Program-made: the position numbers and the translations under genes | From: DATFYI01 sp035315125 | GTDB lineage: Bacteria; Chloroflexota; Anaerolineae; Anaerolineales; Anaerolineaceae | Assembly (NCBI GenBank): GCA_035315125.1 | Contig: DATFYI010000028.1 | Span: 1-5,199, forward strand | Direction: 5' to 3' | DNA length: 5,199 nucleotides | The notes under the pieces: generated by a model | Seen by the model: only the letters and a program-made list of their open reading frames with translations | Databases searched by the model: none | Told to the model about the DNA's origin: nothing | In this document: positions 1 to 5,199 of the stretch, one piece after another | Numbering within the stretch: the first letter of the stretch is position 1 | How the letters are laid out: the number at the start of each line of letters is the position of its first letter

Positions 1-494
1 TTCAGCGATTGGCTGATCAAGTCGACATCATTCGTAATCCTCGAAAGGATCTCGCCGTGTGTGGTCGTATCGTAATACTTTAATGGCAGGCGGCTGATTT
101 TCTGATCGATTGCTTTGCGCAGATTGTAAGTGACCTCCATAGATACGCCGGACATGATGAAAGCTTGCGCATAGGAAAACGCCATCGATATAGCGTACAG
201 GATAACCAGAAGCAGGATAAGCCTGCCCATATAGGCAAAATCCATGTATAGCCCTGTGTGAAAATAGTATGCGATCAGCCCATCGGCCAGCTTGGTGGTC
301 ACCTGGCCCAACAACTTCGGTCCCACAATGGAGAAAATGGACGATAAGGCGGCAAAAATCATCACAACGACGATTTTCACGTGATAGGGCTGCAAGTATT
401 GCAGGAGGGTATTAAGCGTTTTGCGCGCGTCCTTTGCCTTTGGCCCCCCCGGCGCGCTAAGATTTCTGAACCCACCAGGACCAGGCCTATTCAA
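1..494 (-). CDS. ABC exporter half-transporter, second subunit (N-terminal 164 residues only; truncated by window edge)
   Basis: This is the membrane-domain start of a type IV (exporter-fold) ABC protein; its ATPase domain lies outside the window. The start is a TTG at 494-492, six bases after a perfect GGAGG. No ATG or GTG lies in frame between there and the SD site, and a later GTG would remove the conserved N-terminus. The Gly/Pro-rich leader (RPGPGG, then APGGPKAKD) before the first helix is typical of the second partner in heterodimeric exporters. TM1 lies at about residues 39-63 (ending SIVGPKLLG) and TM2 at about 87-112. The conserved elbow and coupling segment follows (RLPLKYYDTTTHGEILSR, then ITNDVDLISQSL). 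The gene overlaps the upstream half-transporter by 8 bp, so the two are probably translationally coupled and form one heterodimer. Family knowledge predicts that the missing ATPase domain has the canonical Walker B Glu and switch His. The family call is firm; the substrate is unknown. Confidence 0.9.
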   Translation of the reverse strand, partial: MNRPGPGGFRNLSAPGGPKAKDARKTLNTLLQYLQPYHVKIVVVMIFAALSSIFSIVGPKLLGQVTTKLADGLIAYYFHTGLYMDFAYMGRLILLLVILYAISMAFSYAQAFIMSGVSMEVTYNLRKAIDQKISRLPLKYYDTTTHGEILSRITNDVDLISQSL

Positions 495-2217
495 GCTCGG
501 CCTCCGAAAGTTGCGACAGGGCAATTTCGTGGTAGACTTCACAATTCCGTAGAAGCTCGTGATGTGTTCCACGTCCAACAATTTCGCCATTTTCGAGCAC
601 GATAATCTGCTCTGCAGACATGATGGTGCCCACGCGTTGCGCAACAATCAACAATGTACTCCCGCGTATCTCCTTGTGAAGGGCCTCGCGCAGGATGGCG
701 TCGGTTTTCATATCGAGGGCTGAGAAGGTATCGTCGAATATGTAAATCGGTGCGTTTTTAACCAGGGCTCTCGCAATTGACATCCTCTGTTTCTGTCCGC
801 CGGATAAATTGGATCCGCCCTGTGCAATATGCGAGTCGTATCCCTCGGGCATCGTTGCAATGAACTCCTCCGCCTGGGCGATACGCGCCGCGCGTTTTAT
901 ATTGTCGAAGGTAGAGGCGCTGTCCGCATACAACAGGTTGCTTTTGACCGTTCCGGAAAACAGAATGCCTTTTTGAGGAACATAGCCGATTTTACTGCGC
1001 AGATCGCCGCGTTTCATATCGCGTATGTCGACCCCGTCCACCAGGATGCGCCCCTCGGTGACATCGTAAAAGCGGATCAACAGGTTCATCAGGGTCGATT
1101 TTCCGCTGCCCGTCACGCCGATAAATGCGGTCGTTTGCCCGTGTTTCGCTTTAAAACTGATATTTTTCAGCACCGGCTGGTCGCTTCCGGGATAGCAGAA
1201 GGACACGTTATCATATTCAATATCCGGAACAAAATCCTGCCTTGGTCGAACCGCATTTTTCTTGTCTTTAACCACCGTGTCCGTCTCAAGGACCTCTTTG
1301 ATTCTGCTTGCGCTTACCGACGCACGCGGAATCATAATAAACATAACGGAAAGCAACAGAAACGACATAATAATCTGCATGGCATACTGCATAAACGCCA
1401 TCATCTTCCCCACATCCAGCTGCAGGGCGGCGACTTGGTGTGCGCCGACCCACACGATCATCACGACCGTAACATTCATAATAAACATCATGGTTGGCAT
1501 CATCATCGTCATGGCGCGGTTTATAAAAAGACTGTTTTGCGTAAGCTCCCGGTTTGCGACGTCGAACCTGGCTTCTTCAAATTTCTGGGAATTAAATGCG
1601 CGGATAACGAGCATCCCCTCCAGGTTTTCGCGGCTGATGAGGTTCAATTTATCCACAAGCGTTTGCATCCTCCGCATTTTTGGCATCACCAGGTTGAAGA
1701 GGACGAAGATGACAATCACTAACGCCAGAATCGCTGCTATGATATTCCAGGATAAGGTGCGGCTTTCCGAAACAGCCATGATCGCACCGCCGGTGCCTAA
1801 TATGGCCGCATAAAATAGCATGCGCACCATCAAGACAATCAGCAATTGGATCTGGGTGATATCGTTGGTGGTTCTGGTAATCAGTGAGGCGGGCGAAAAT
1901 TTATCGAGTTCAGGGTTCGAAAAAGTCTGTACTCTCTTGAATAGATCCGCTCTAATATCACGTGCGGTATTTGCAGCAACCCGGGATGCAAAATACCCGA
2001 CCGTGATAGAACACCCAGCGCTAAGTAAGGTTATAAGAACCATCTTGATGCCGATTTGCACGATATAATTGACGTTCCCGCTGAGCACGCCGGTGTCCAC
2101 AATATCCGACATATAATTCGGCAGCGAAAGGTCGCAGATTGCCTGTACCACTAAAAGCGTCAGGGCACCCGCTAACATGCCGATATAATCTGACATGTAT
2201 TCAAATACCATGATCAT
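487..2217 (-). CDS. ABC exporter half-transporter, first subunit with a degenerate ATPase site
   Basis: A complete 576-residue transmembrane-ATPase fusion. Six hydrophobic segments lie at about 10-32, 51-76, 126-148, 157-178, 239-262 and 273-296. The ATPase domain follows: A-loop Tyr342, Walker A GVTGSGKST (367-375), Q-loop Gln415, signature LSGGQ (471-475), Walker B IYIFDD (491-496) and D-loop SALD (499-502). The residue after the Walker B Asp is Asp496 instead of the catalytic Glu, and the switch position is Gln528 (IVAQR) instead of His. In TM287 of Thermotoga and similar subunits this marks the non-hydrolysing site of a heterodimer. The first ATG (2217) is preceded by AAGGA at 10 bases, and the resulting N-terminus fits the family. 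It lies 37 bp after the MarR gene and overlaps the next half-transporter by 8 bp, so it is probably co-transcribed and MarR-controlled. Likely role: export of a toxic or hydrophobic compound across the cytoplasmic membrane. Substrate cannot be told from sequence. Confidence 0.95.
   Translation of the reverse strand: MIMVFEYMSDYIGMLAGALTLLVVQAICDLSLPNYMSDIVDTGVLSGNVNYIVQIGIKMVLITLLSAGCSITVGYFASRVAANTARDIRADLFKRVQTFSNPELDKFSPASLITRTTNDITQIQLLIVLMVRMLFYAAILGTGGAIMAVSESRTLSWNIIAAILALVIVIFVLFNLVMPKMRRMQTLVDKLNLISRENLEGMLVIRAFNSQKFEEARFDVANRELTQNSLFINRAMTMMMPTMMFIMNVTVVMIVWVGAHQVAALQLDVGKMMAFMQYAMQIIMSFLLLSVMFIMIPRASVSASRIKEVLETDTVVKDKKNAVRPRQDFVPDIEYDNVSFCYPGSDQPVLKNISFKAKHGQTTAFIGVTGSGKSTLMNLLIRFYDVTEGRILVDGVDIRDMKRGDLRSKIGYVPQKGILFSGTVKSNLLYADSASTFDNIKRAARIAQAEEFIATMPEGYDSHIAQGGSNLSGGQKQRMSIARALVKNAPIYIFDDTFSALDMKTDAILREALHKEIRGSTLLIVAQRVGTIMSAEQIIVLENGEIVGRGTHHELLRNCEVYHEIALSQLSEAELE
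501..505 (-). promoter_or_regulatory. Ribosome binding site for the second ABC subunit
   Basis: A perfect GGAGG on the minus strand lies inside the last codons of the upstream ABC gene, six bases before the TTG at 494. It decides the non-ATG start, since no other start codon in this frame is well placed. Confidence 0.7.
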
Positions 2218-2227
2218 GTGCGTTACG

Positions 2228-2232
2228 TCCTT
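2228..2232 (-). promoter_or_regulatory. Ribosome binding site for the first ABC subunit
   Basis: AAGGA on the minus strand, 10 bases before the ATG at 2217. The next in-frame ATG (2211) would be 16 bases away, so the first ATG is preferred. The site lies in the 37-bp gap between the MarR gene and the transporter, where I see no terminator or separate promoter. Confidence 0.5.
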
Positions 2233-2254
2233 TTATATCGATCGGCTATATTGA

Positions 2255-2746
2255 TCAATTCAGCACAGTATCCAATAATTTACTCATCAGTTTCAGAAGC
2301 TGTTCCTGCTCTTCAGGCGAAAAAACTCGCAGAGTATGCGCAATCCACACTTTTTGATGTTCCAGATTTTCTTCACAGACCTGGCGGCCGCTTTCTGAAA
2401 GCTGCACGCGCACAACCCTGCGATCAGCCGGGTCATCGATCCGTTCGACCACACCTCCCTGCACCAGCCAGTCTACAATGCGCGTGGCCGTGCTGTAGGG
2501 CACGGCCAGCTCGGCGCTCAATTCCCCCATGGTTGGCGGCGACACGCTGTGCGCCAGGATGATCAAAATGCGGAACAAAAAATGATAATCTTCCCAGCTA
2601 CTGCTCCCACAACTTCGCAAATCTTCCATTTGTTGTTTAAAATGAGCCAGGCTGTCGTGTTGAAGAATATTCGGGCGTTGGCGGATGAAGCGCTCCAAAA
2701 TTTCAACAAACCGCTCGATATTGGCTTCGCTAACGGTCATATCCAT
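2255..2746 (-). CDS. MarR-family transcriptional regulator
   Basis: A small winged-helix repressor of about 163-166 residues, the usual MarR length. Numbering from the TTG at 2755, helices before and after (about 11-70 and 120-165) would form the dimer interface. The winged helix-turn-helix spans about 75-124: TMGELSAELAVP, then the recognition helix (YSTATRIVDWLVQGG), then the wing with the family hallmark DPADRR and VQLSESGR. The start is uncertain: TTG at 2755 has no SD, while ATGs occur at 2746 and 2740. GGAA at 2753-2750 is best spaced for the 2740 start, and I give the middle option. The gene is first in an operon with two ABC exporter genes, an arrangement in which MarR proteins commonly repress the exporter and themselves and are released by the exported ligand. 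An inverted repeat over the probable transcription start supports autoregulation. The family is certain; the ligand is unknown. Confidence 0.93.
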   Translation of the reverse strand: MDMTVSEANIERFVEILERFIRQRPNILQHDSLAHFKQQMEDLRSCGSSSWEDYHFLFRILIILAHSVSPPTMGELSAELAVPYSTATRIVDWLVQGGVVERIDDPADRRVVRVQLSESGRQVCEENLEHQKVWIAHTLRVFSPEEQEQLLKLMSKLLDTVLN

Positions 2747-2748
2747 TA

Positions 2749-2779
2749 TTTCCAATTTGGGAATATTTTAGATTGGAAA
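2749..2779. promoter_or_regulatory. Candidate MarR operator (inverted repeat)
   Basis: A perfect 8-bp inverted repeat, TTTCCAAT (2749-2756) and ATTGGAAA (2772-2779), with a 15-bp AT-rich spacer. It directly abuts the -10 box, covers the expected transcription start and reaches the MarR start codons. Because transcription should begin inside one arm, it is more likely a protein site on DNA than an RNA hairpin. A dimeric MarR protein bound here would block its own promoter. The assignment is inferred from position and symmetry. Confidence 0.5.
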
Positions 2780-2807
2780 ATTATACATCAACAATGTGGA
2801 GGGTCAA
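2780..2807 (-). promoter_or_regulatory. Sigma70-type promoter of the marR-ABC operon
   Basis: On the minus strand TTGACC (2807-2802) and a perfect TATAAT (2785-2780) are separated by 16 bp. Transcription should start near 2773, leaving a leader of about 20-30 bases before the MarR start. An A/T-rich stretch (T-run on the minus strand) lies just upstream of the -35. This is the strongest promoter visible in the window. Confidence 0.75.
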
Positions 2808-3113
2808 GAAAAAAACCGCATGAATTGGCCCTACAGCTAACGCCGCATTCAATCTTTTTTCCTTTTTCCGCAAAATCTCGTTAATGTAATCAAAGGCCTA
2901 AAATCCTGGCGCTGGTCTTAATTGAATCATCATGGAGCAGTCTGACAACAGGGATTAACCTGGCTGCAGTAAGATTTGCCTGTAATTCCAGAGCCGTCCG
3001 CAGAGAATTTCCGGCGCCCATCGATCGCCTGACCCCTTTTTTCCATGGTTCAAACCGGGCTAATTTTAATAGAATAAGGTTAGTAAATTTAAGATAAAAC
3101 GTAAAAAGCGGCA

Positions 3114-3150
3114 TATAATTCTTGTAGAATTGTTGTCTCCTCAATATATT
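3114..3150 (+). promoter_or_regulatory. Candidate promoter region of the radical SAM operon
   Basis: Two weak options. A perfect TATAAT lies at 3114-3119, but only a poor -35 (TTAAGA at 3089-3094, 19-bp spacer) precedes it. Alternatively TTGTAG (3122-3127) and TATATT (3145-3150) have an ideal 17-bp spacer, but the -35 matches consensus only in TTG. The second would start transcription near 3157 and give an almost leaderless mRNA. Neither is strong, so an activator or another sigma factor is possible. Confidence 0.35.
3117..3131. repeat. Short perfect inverted repeat overlapping the -10 candidate
   Basis: AATTCT (3117-3122) and AGAATT (3126-3131) form a perfect 6-bp inverted repeat around TGT. 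It overlaps the TATAAT at 3114-3119. It could be an operator; as RNA it would be an AU-rich, weak hairpin with a 3-base loop. A chance occurrence in AT-rich DNA is not excluded. Confidence 0.35.
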
Positions 3151-3169
3151 CCCTGACCATGAGTTGATT

Positions 3170-4573
3170 GTGAAAATAAAAGATATTTTCTCGCCCCTTA
3201 GACGTTATCAGGCCGACCGCGATGCCGGTCCTTTGCAGGCCACACTTGACCCCAAAACCCCGGATGTTACTCGCATCCATTTGATCCCCTTAAAAACCAG
3301 TCCGTTTAAACGTAATCCAAGCATCCTGTTAATCAATGGCTGGCATATGTTTATGATTGGATCCTCCTGGGCAGATCTTTTGCGCTGCTTTATAGACACT
3401 CTTTATACAGAATCGAAACAAGACGAACCGTTGCCTCAAGCTGAATTAGATAAAATACTCGATTTTGTTGTGAAAAAGATGCAAACCCTTTATCCCTCAG
3501 TTTCGGCAGCGAAATTGTTGGATGATTTAAACGAAATCGTGTCGCTATGCATTGCGGTAGCGCACGGCGCCGAAGTTCCGCCTGAAATTCAAGCAGATGT
3601 TTCATGGCATGAGCTGGCAAAGAATATGAAAGCCCCGCAGCGCATGGATCTAATCGTTTCACCAATGGTTGAAAATGGCAAATGGATCTGCCAGCTACAC
3701 TGCAAGGATTGTTATGCCACCCGGCAACCGGCCATGGTGATTAATAAATCTCTTTCCACAGAGCAATGGAAACTCATCATTGATAAATGCCGTGCAGCCG
3801 GTATCCCCCAATTGACCTTTACCGGTGGAGAACCTACACAGCGGGAGGATTTGATTGAGCTGATCGATTATGCCCAATGGCATGTAACTCGCTTAAATAC
3901 CAATGGAATCAACCTTACACTTGATTATGCCAAAAAACTCTTTGATGCCAATCTTGATGGTGTGCAAATCACCCTCTATTCTCAGGATGCTGCGGTACAT
4001 GATTATCTGGTTGGAAAGAAAGAGGCCTGGCCGATAACAGTAAAAGGCATCCAGAATGCGCTCGAAGCTGGGCTTAGCGTAAGTGTGAATACCCCGCTGA
4101 TCCAAATCAACTCGGCTTATGACGAAACACTGAAATTTCTGCATGGGCTGGGTGTGAAATATGTCACCTGCTCCGGATTGATCCCGGTTGGCGCTGCACA
4201 AGATCAAATCAAGGCTGGAGCAGCACTTTCAAATGACGAATTAATGGCAGTCATGCGCAAAGCAGTAGAGACTGCCAAAACCCTGGATTTGGATCTTATG
4301 TTTACCAGTCCTGGTTGGCTTAAGAAGGAGCAATTAAAGGAATTGGGGCTTTCAGAACCGATATGCGGAGCATGTATGACCAATATGGCAGTCATGCCCA
4401 ACGGAGCAGTCACCGCTTGCCAGTCCTGGCTGGCTGACCCAGATGGATTGGGAAGCATGTTAACAACCCCCTGGCCTATGATCTGGAACAATATCAGGTG
4501 CAGGCAAATGCGGAAGATCGATTACGCAGGTTGCCCATTGAATGAAACCATGGGCAAGGCGGTGAAGAAATGA
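3170..4573 (+). CDS. Radical SAM enzyme with SPASM/twitch-like C-terminal domain, probable peptide or protein maturase
   Basis: A cytoplasmic iron-sulfur enzyme of 467 residues (469 from the TTG at 3164, used for numbering). The [4Fe-4S]/SAM site is CX3CX2C at Cys176, Cys180 and Cys183, followed by Tyr184; GGEP is at 221-224, and NTNG (245-248) fits the SAM-binding strand. The C-terminal part has Cys404-X9-Gly-X4-Cys419, the first SPASM/twitch signature, plus Cys401, Cys446 and Cys457. The usual CX2CX5CX3C of full SPASM domains is absent. About 165 residues precede the core; residues 53-135 weakly resemble a PqqD-like peptide-recognition domain (inference). GTG at 3170, six bases after GAG, is preferred over TTG 3164; neither has a strong SD, and no start codon lies between the upstream TAG (3125) and 3164. 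The stop overlaps the next gene's ATG (ATGA), implying coupled translation with an exported partner. SPASM enzymes typically modify peptides or proteins, so that partner is the obvious substrate candidate. The enzyme class is firm; the reaction is unknown. Confidence 0.9.
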   Translation: MKIKDIFSPLRRYQADRDAGPLQATLDPKTPDVTRIHLIPLKTSPFKRNPSILLINGWHMFMIGSSWADLLRCFIDTLYTESKQDEPLPQAELDKILDFVVKKMQTLYPSVSAAKLLDDLNEIVSLCIAVAHGAEVPPEIQADVSWHELAKNMKAPQRMDLIVSPMVENGKWICQLHCKDCYATRQPAMVINKSLSTEQWKLIIDKCRAAGIPQLTFTGGEPTQREDLIELIDYAQWHVTRLNTNGINLTLDYAKKLFDANLDGVQITLYSQDAAVHDYLVGKKEAWPITVKGIQNALEAGLSVSVNTPLIQINSAYDETLKFLHGLGVKYVTCSGLIPVGAAQDQIKAGAALSNDELMAVMRKAVETAKTLDLDLMFTSPGWLKKEQLKELGLSEPICGACMTNMAVMPNGAVTACQSWLADPDGLGSMLTTPWPMIWNNIRCRQMRKIDYAGCPLNETMGKAVKK

Positions 4574-5199
4574 CCCGGCCCAGAATCATCACAATTGCTT
4601 TGCTTTTGCTGCTGGTGATCTCGTTTATGCCTGCCGGTATCGTTTATGCCGTCGGCACGGATGAGATCAAGGACTATACCGTTGATATCGTTCCGCAGGA
4701 TGATGGCAGCCTGCTGAATACTTATACAATCGATTGGTGCGTCATTTCGAATGCTGCCGGCCCGCTGACCTATATCACACTTGGGATGCCCAATGACCAG
4801 TATGAGATCGTGAGTACCGGCGGAGATGCTTCCTCGGCGCAAGCAAATAATGAAGGATTCAATTACCAGGTCAGGATTAACCTTTCGCATCAAGTGAATG
4901 CCGGCGATTGTGTGATCGCCACCGTACAGGTTCATCAATATGGGCTGGGCAACCTGGATCAAACCAGCAATCAGGTCGGTTTTCAATTCACCCCCGGCTG
5001 GTTCGATGTCGTACCCGTTGATCATTTAAAGATCACCTGGCGCCTGCCCGCCGATGCCACTCAATTGAAATCTTCCTCACCAACTCCGACTTCTAAAAAT
5101 GATACCCAGTTGATCTGGGAGACAGCTTTGCAGCCTGGCGAAAAATTCCCGCTGAGTGTTATTTATGATAAAGCCGCATTCCCCAATTTCGATCAGAAT
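4570..5199 (+). CDS. Secreted or membrane-anchored protein with signal peptide, DUF2207-like (N-terminal 210 residues; truncated by window edge)
   Basis: The frame from ATG 4570 stays open to the window end (210 codons) with no stop. It starts with a textbook signal peptide: basic MTRPR, a Leu-rich core, and a predicted type I cleavage after VYA at residue 27. The mature part looks like a beta-rich extracellular domain with recurring strands (YTVDIVPQDDGSLLNTYTID, LKITWRLPADA) and two cysteines (57 and 114) that could pair. It loosely resembles the extracellular part of DUF2207-type membrane proteins; that link is from memory and weak. The end of the visible part (VIYDKAAFPNFD) suggests the domain is closing and a membrane segment may follow. 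The ATG overlaps the radical SAM stop by 4 bp, with GGTGA four bases upstream, so the two are co-translated and probably cooperate. This may be the maturase's substrate or a scaffold for it. A real, exported protein is nearly certain; function is not known. Confidence 0.85.
   Translation, partial: MTRPRIITIALLLLLVISFMPAGIVYAVGTDEIKDYTVDIVPQDDGSLLNTYTIDWCVISNAAGPLTYITLGMPNDQYEIVSTGGDASSAQANNEGFNYQVRINLSHQVNAGDCVIATVQVHQYGLGNLDQTSNQVGFQFTPGWFDVVPVDHLKITWRLPADATQLKSSSPTPTSKNDTQLIWETALQPGEKFPLSVIYDKAAFPNFDQN

Larger units (their letters stand above)
2808..3163. other. Divergent intergenic region
   Basis: About 350 bp between the leftward MarR operon and the rightward radical SAM gene. The left half contains pyrimidine runs (about 2854-2868) but no hairpin with a T-tail. 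The middle (about 2900-3050) is more GC-balanced and carries only short ORFs without ribosome binding sites. The right end (3060-3163) is AT-rich and holds the promoter candidates and a short inverted repeat described separately. I see no convincing gene, RNA or terminator here. Confidence 0.6.

Noticed and set aside
829..1722. Plus-strand open frame of 297 codons inside the first ABC gene
   Set aside because: It is antisense to an ABC exporter with every family motif in place; its His- and Arg-rich translation has no recognizable domain.
2233..2252. Partial symmetry (TATA ... GATC ... TATA) in the marR-ABC gap as a second operator or terminator
   Set aside because: The arms are only four bases long and AT-rich, with no T-tail and no promoter nearby.
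2818..2857. Similar short segments CCGCATGAAT and CCGCATTCAAT as a direct repeat
   Set aside because: Only about six bases match exactly, which is expected by chance and has no link to a mobile element or a promoter element.
2854..2869. Pyrimidine/T runs in the intergenic region as a terminator
   Set aside because: No GC-rich hairpin precedes the T-runs on either strand, and no gene ends here; both flanking genes start from this region.
2890..3144. Minus-strand open frame of 84 codons in the intergenic region, with GAGGAG near its beginning
   Set aside because: The GAGGAG overlaps the TTG start codon rather than preceding it, the nearest ATG is about 20 bases further on, and the translation shows no recognizable family. 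It covers the radical SAM promoter region.
4522..5025. Minus-strand open frame of 167 codons across the radical SAM end and the exported-protein gene
   Set aside because: It is antisense to a frame with a clear signal peptide and an ATGA coupling to the upstream gene; it has no family resemblance.

Overview
The window looks like bacterial chromosome from an anaerobic, probably monoderm organism. Gene content and protein style suggest Chloroflexota (Anaerolineae-like) or Clostridia, but no rRNA or marker gene settles this, so the placement is an inference. Gene density is ordinary and base composition is near balanced, apart from an AT-rich divergent intergenic region. No tRNA, rRNA, CRISPR array or insertion sequence was found.

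Left part (1-2807, minus strand): a compact three-gene operon. A strong sigma70-type promoter (TTGACC-N16-TATAAT, 2780-2807) drives a MarR-family repressor. After 37 bp comes a complete ABC exporter half-transporter of 576 aa, whose ATPase motifs are the degenerate kind (Asp for the catalytic Glu, Gln for the switch His). It overlaps by 8 bp a second half-transporter that runs off the window at base 1. Together they look like a heterodimeric drug or lipid exporter of the TM287/288, LmrCD or BmrCD type under MarR control. A perfect 8-bp inverted repeat between the -10 box and the start codon is a good candidate for the MarR operator.

Middle (2808-3163): an intergenic region of about 350 bp separating divergent transcription units. 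It holds weak promoter candidates for the rightward unit, one of them overlapped by a short perfect inverted repeat, and no convincing gene.

Right part (3170-5199, plus strand): a radical SAM enzyme with a roughly 165-residue N-terminal extension, a CX3CX2C cluster motif, GGEP, and a SPASM/twitch-like C-terminal cysteine set. Its stop overlaps the ATG of the next gene by 4 bp (ATGA). That gene encodes a secreted or membrane-anchored protein with a clear signal peptide and is cut off by the window end. The tight pairing of a SPASM-type maturase with an exported protein is the most interesting part of the window: it looks like a post-translational modification system whose substrate may be the unseen C-terminus of the exported protein.
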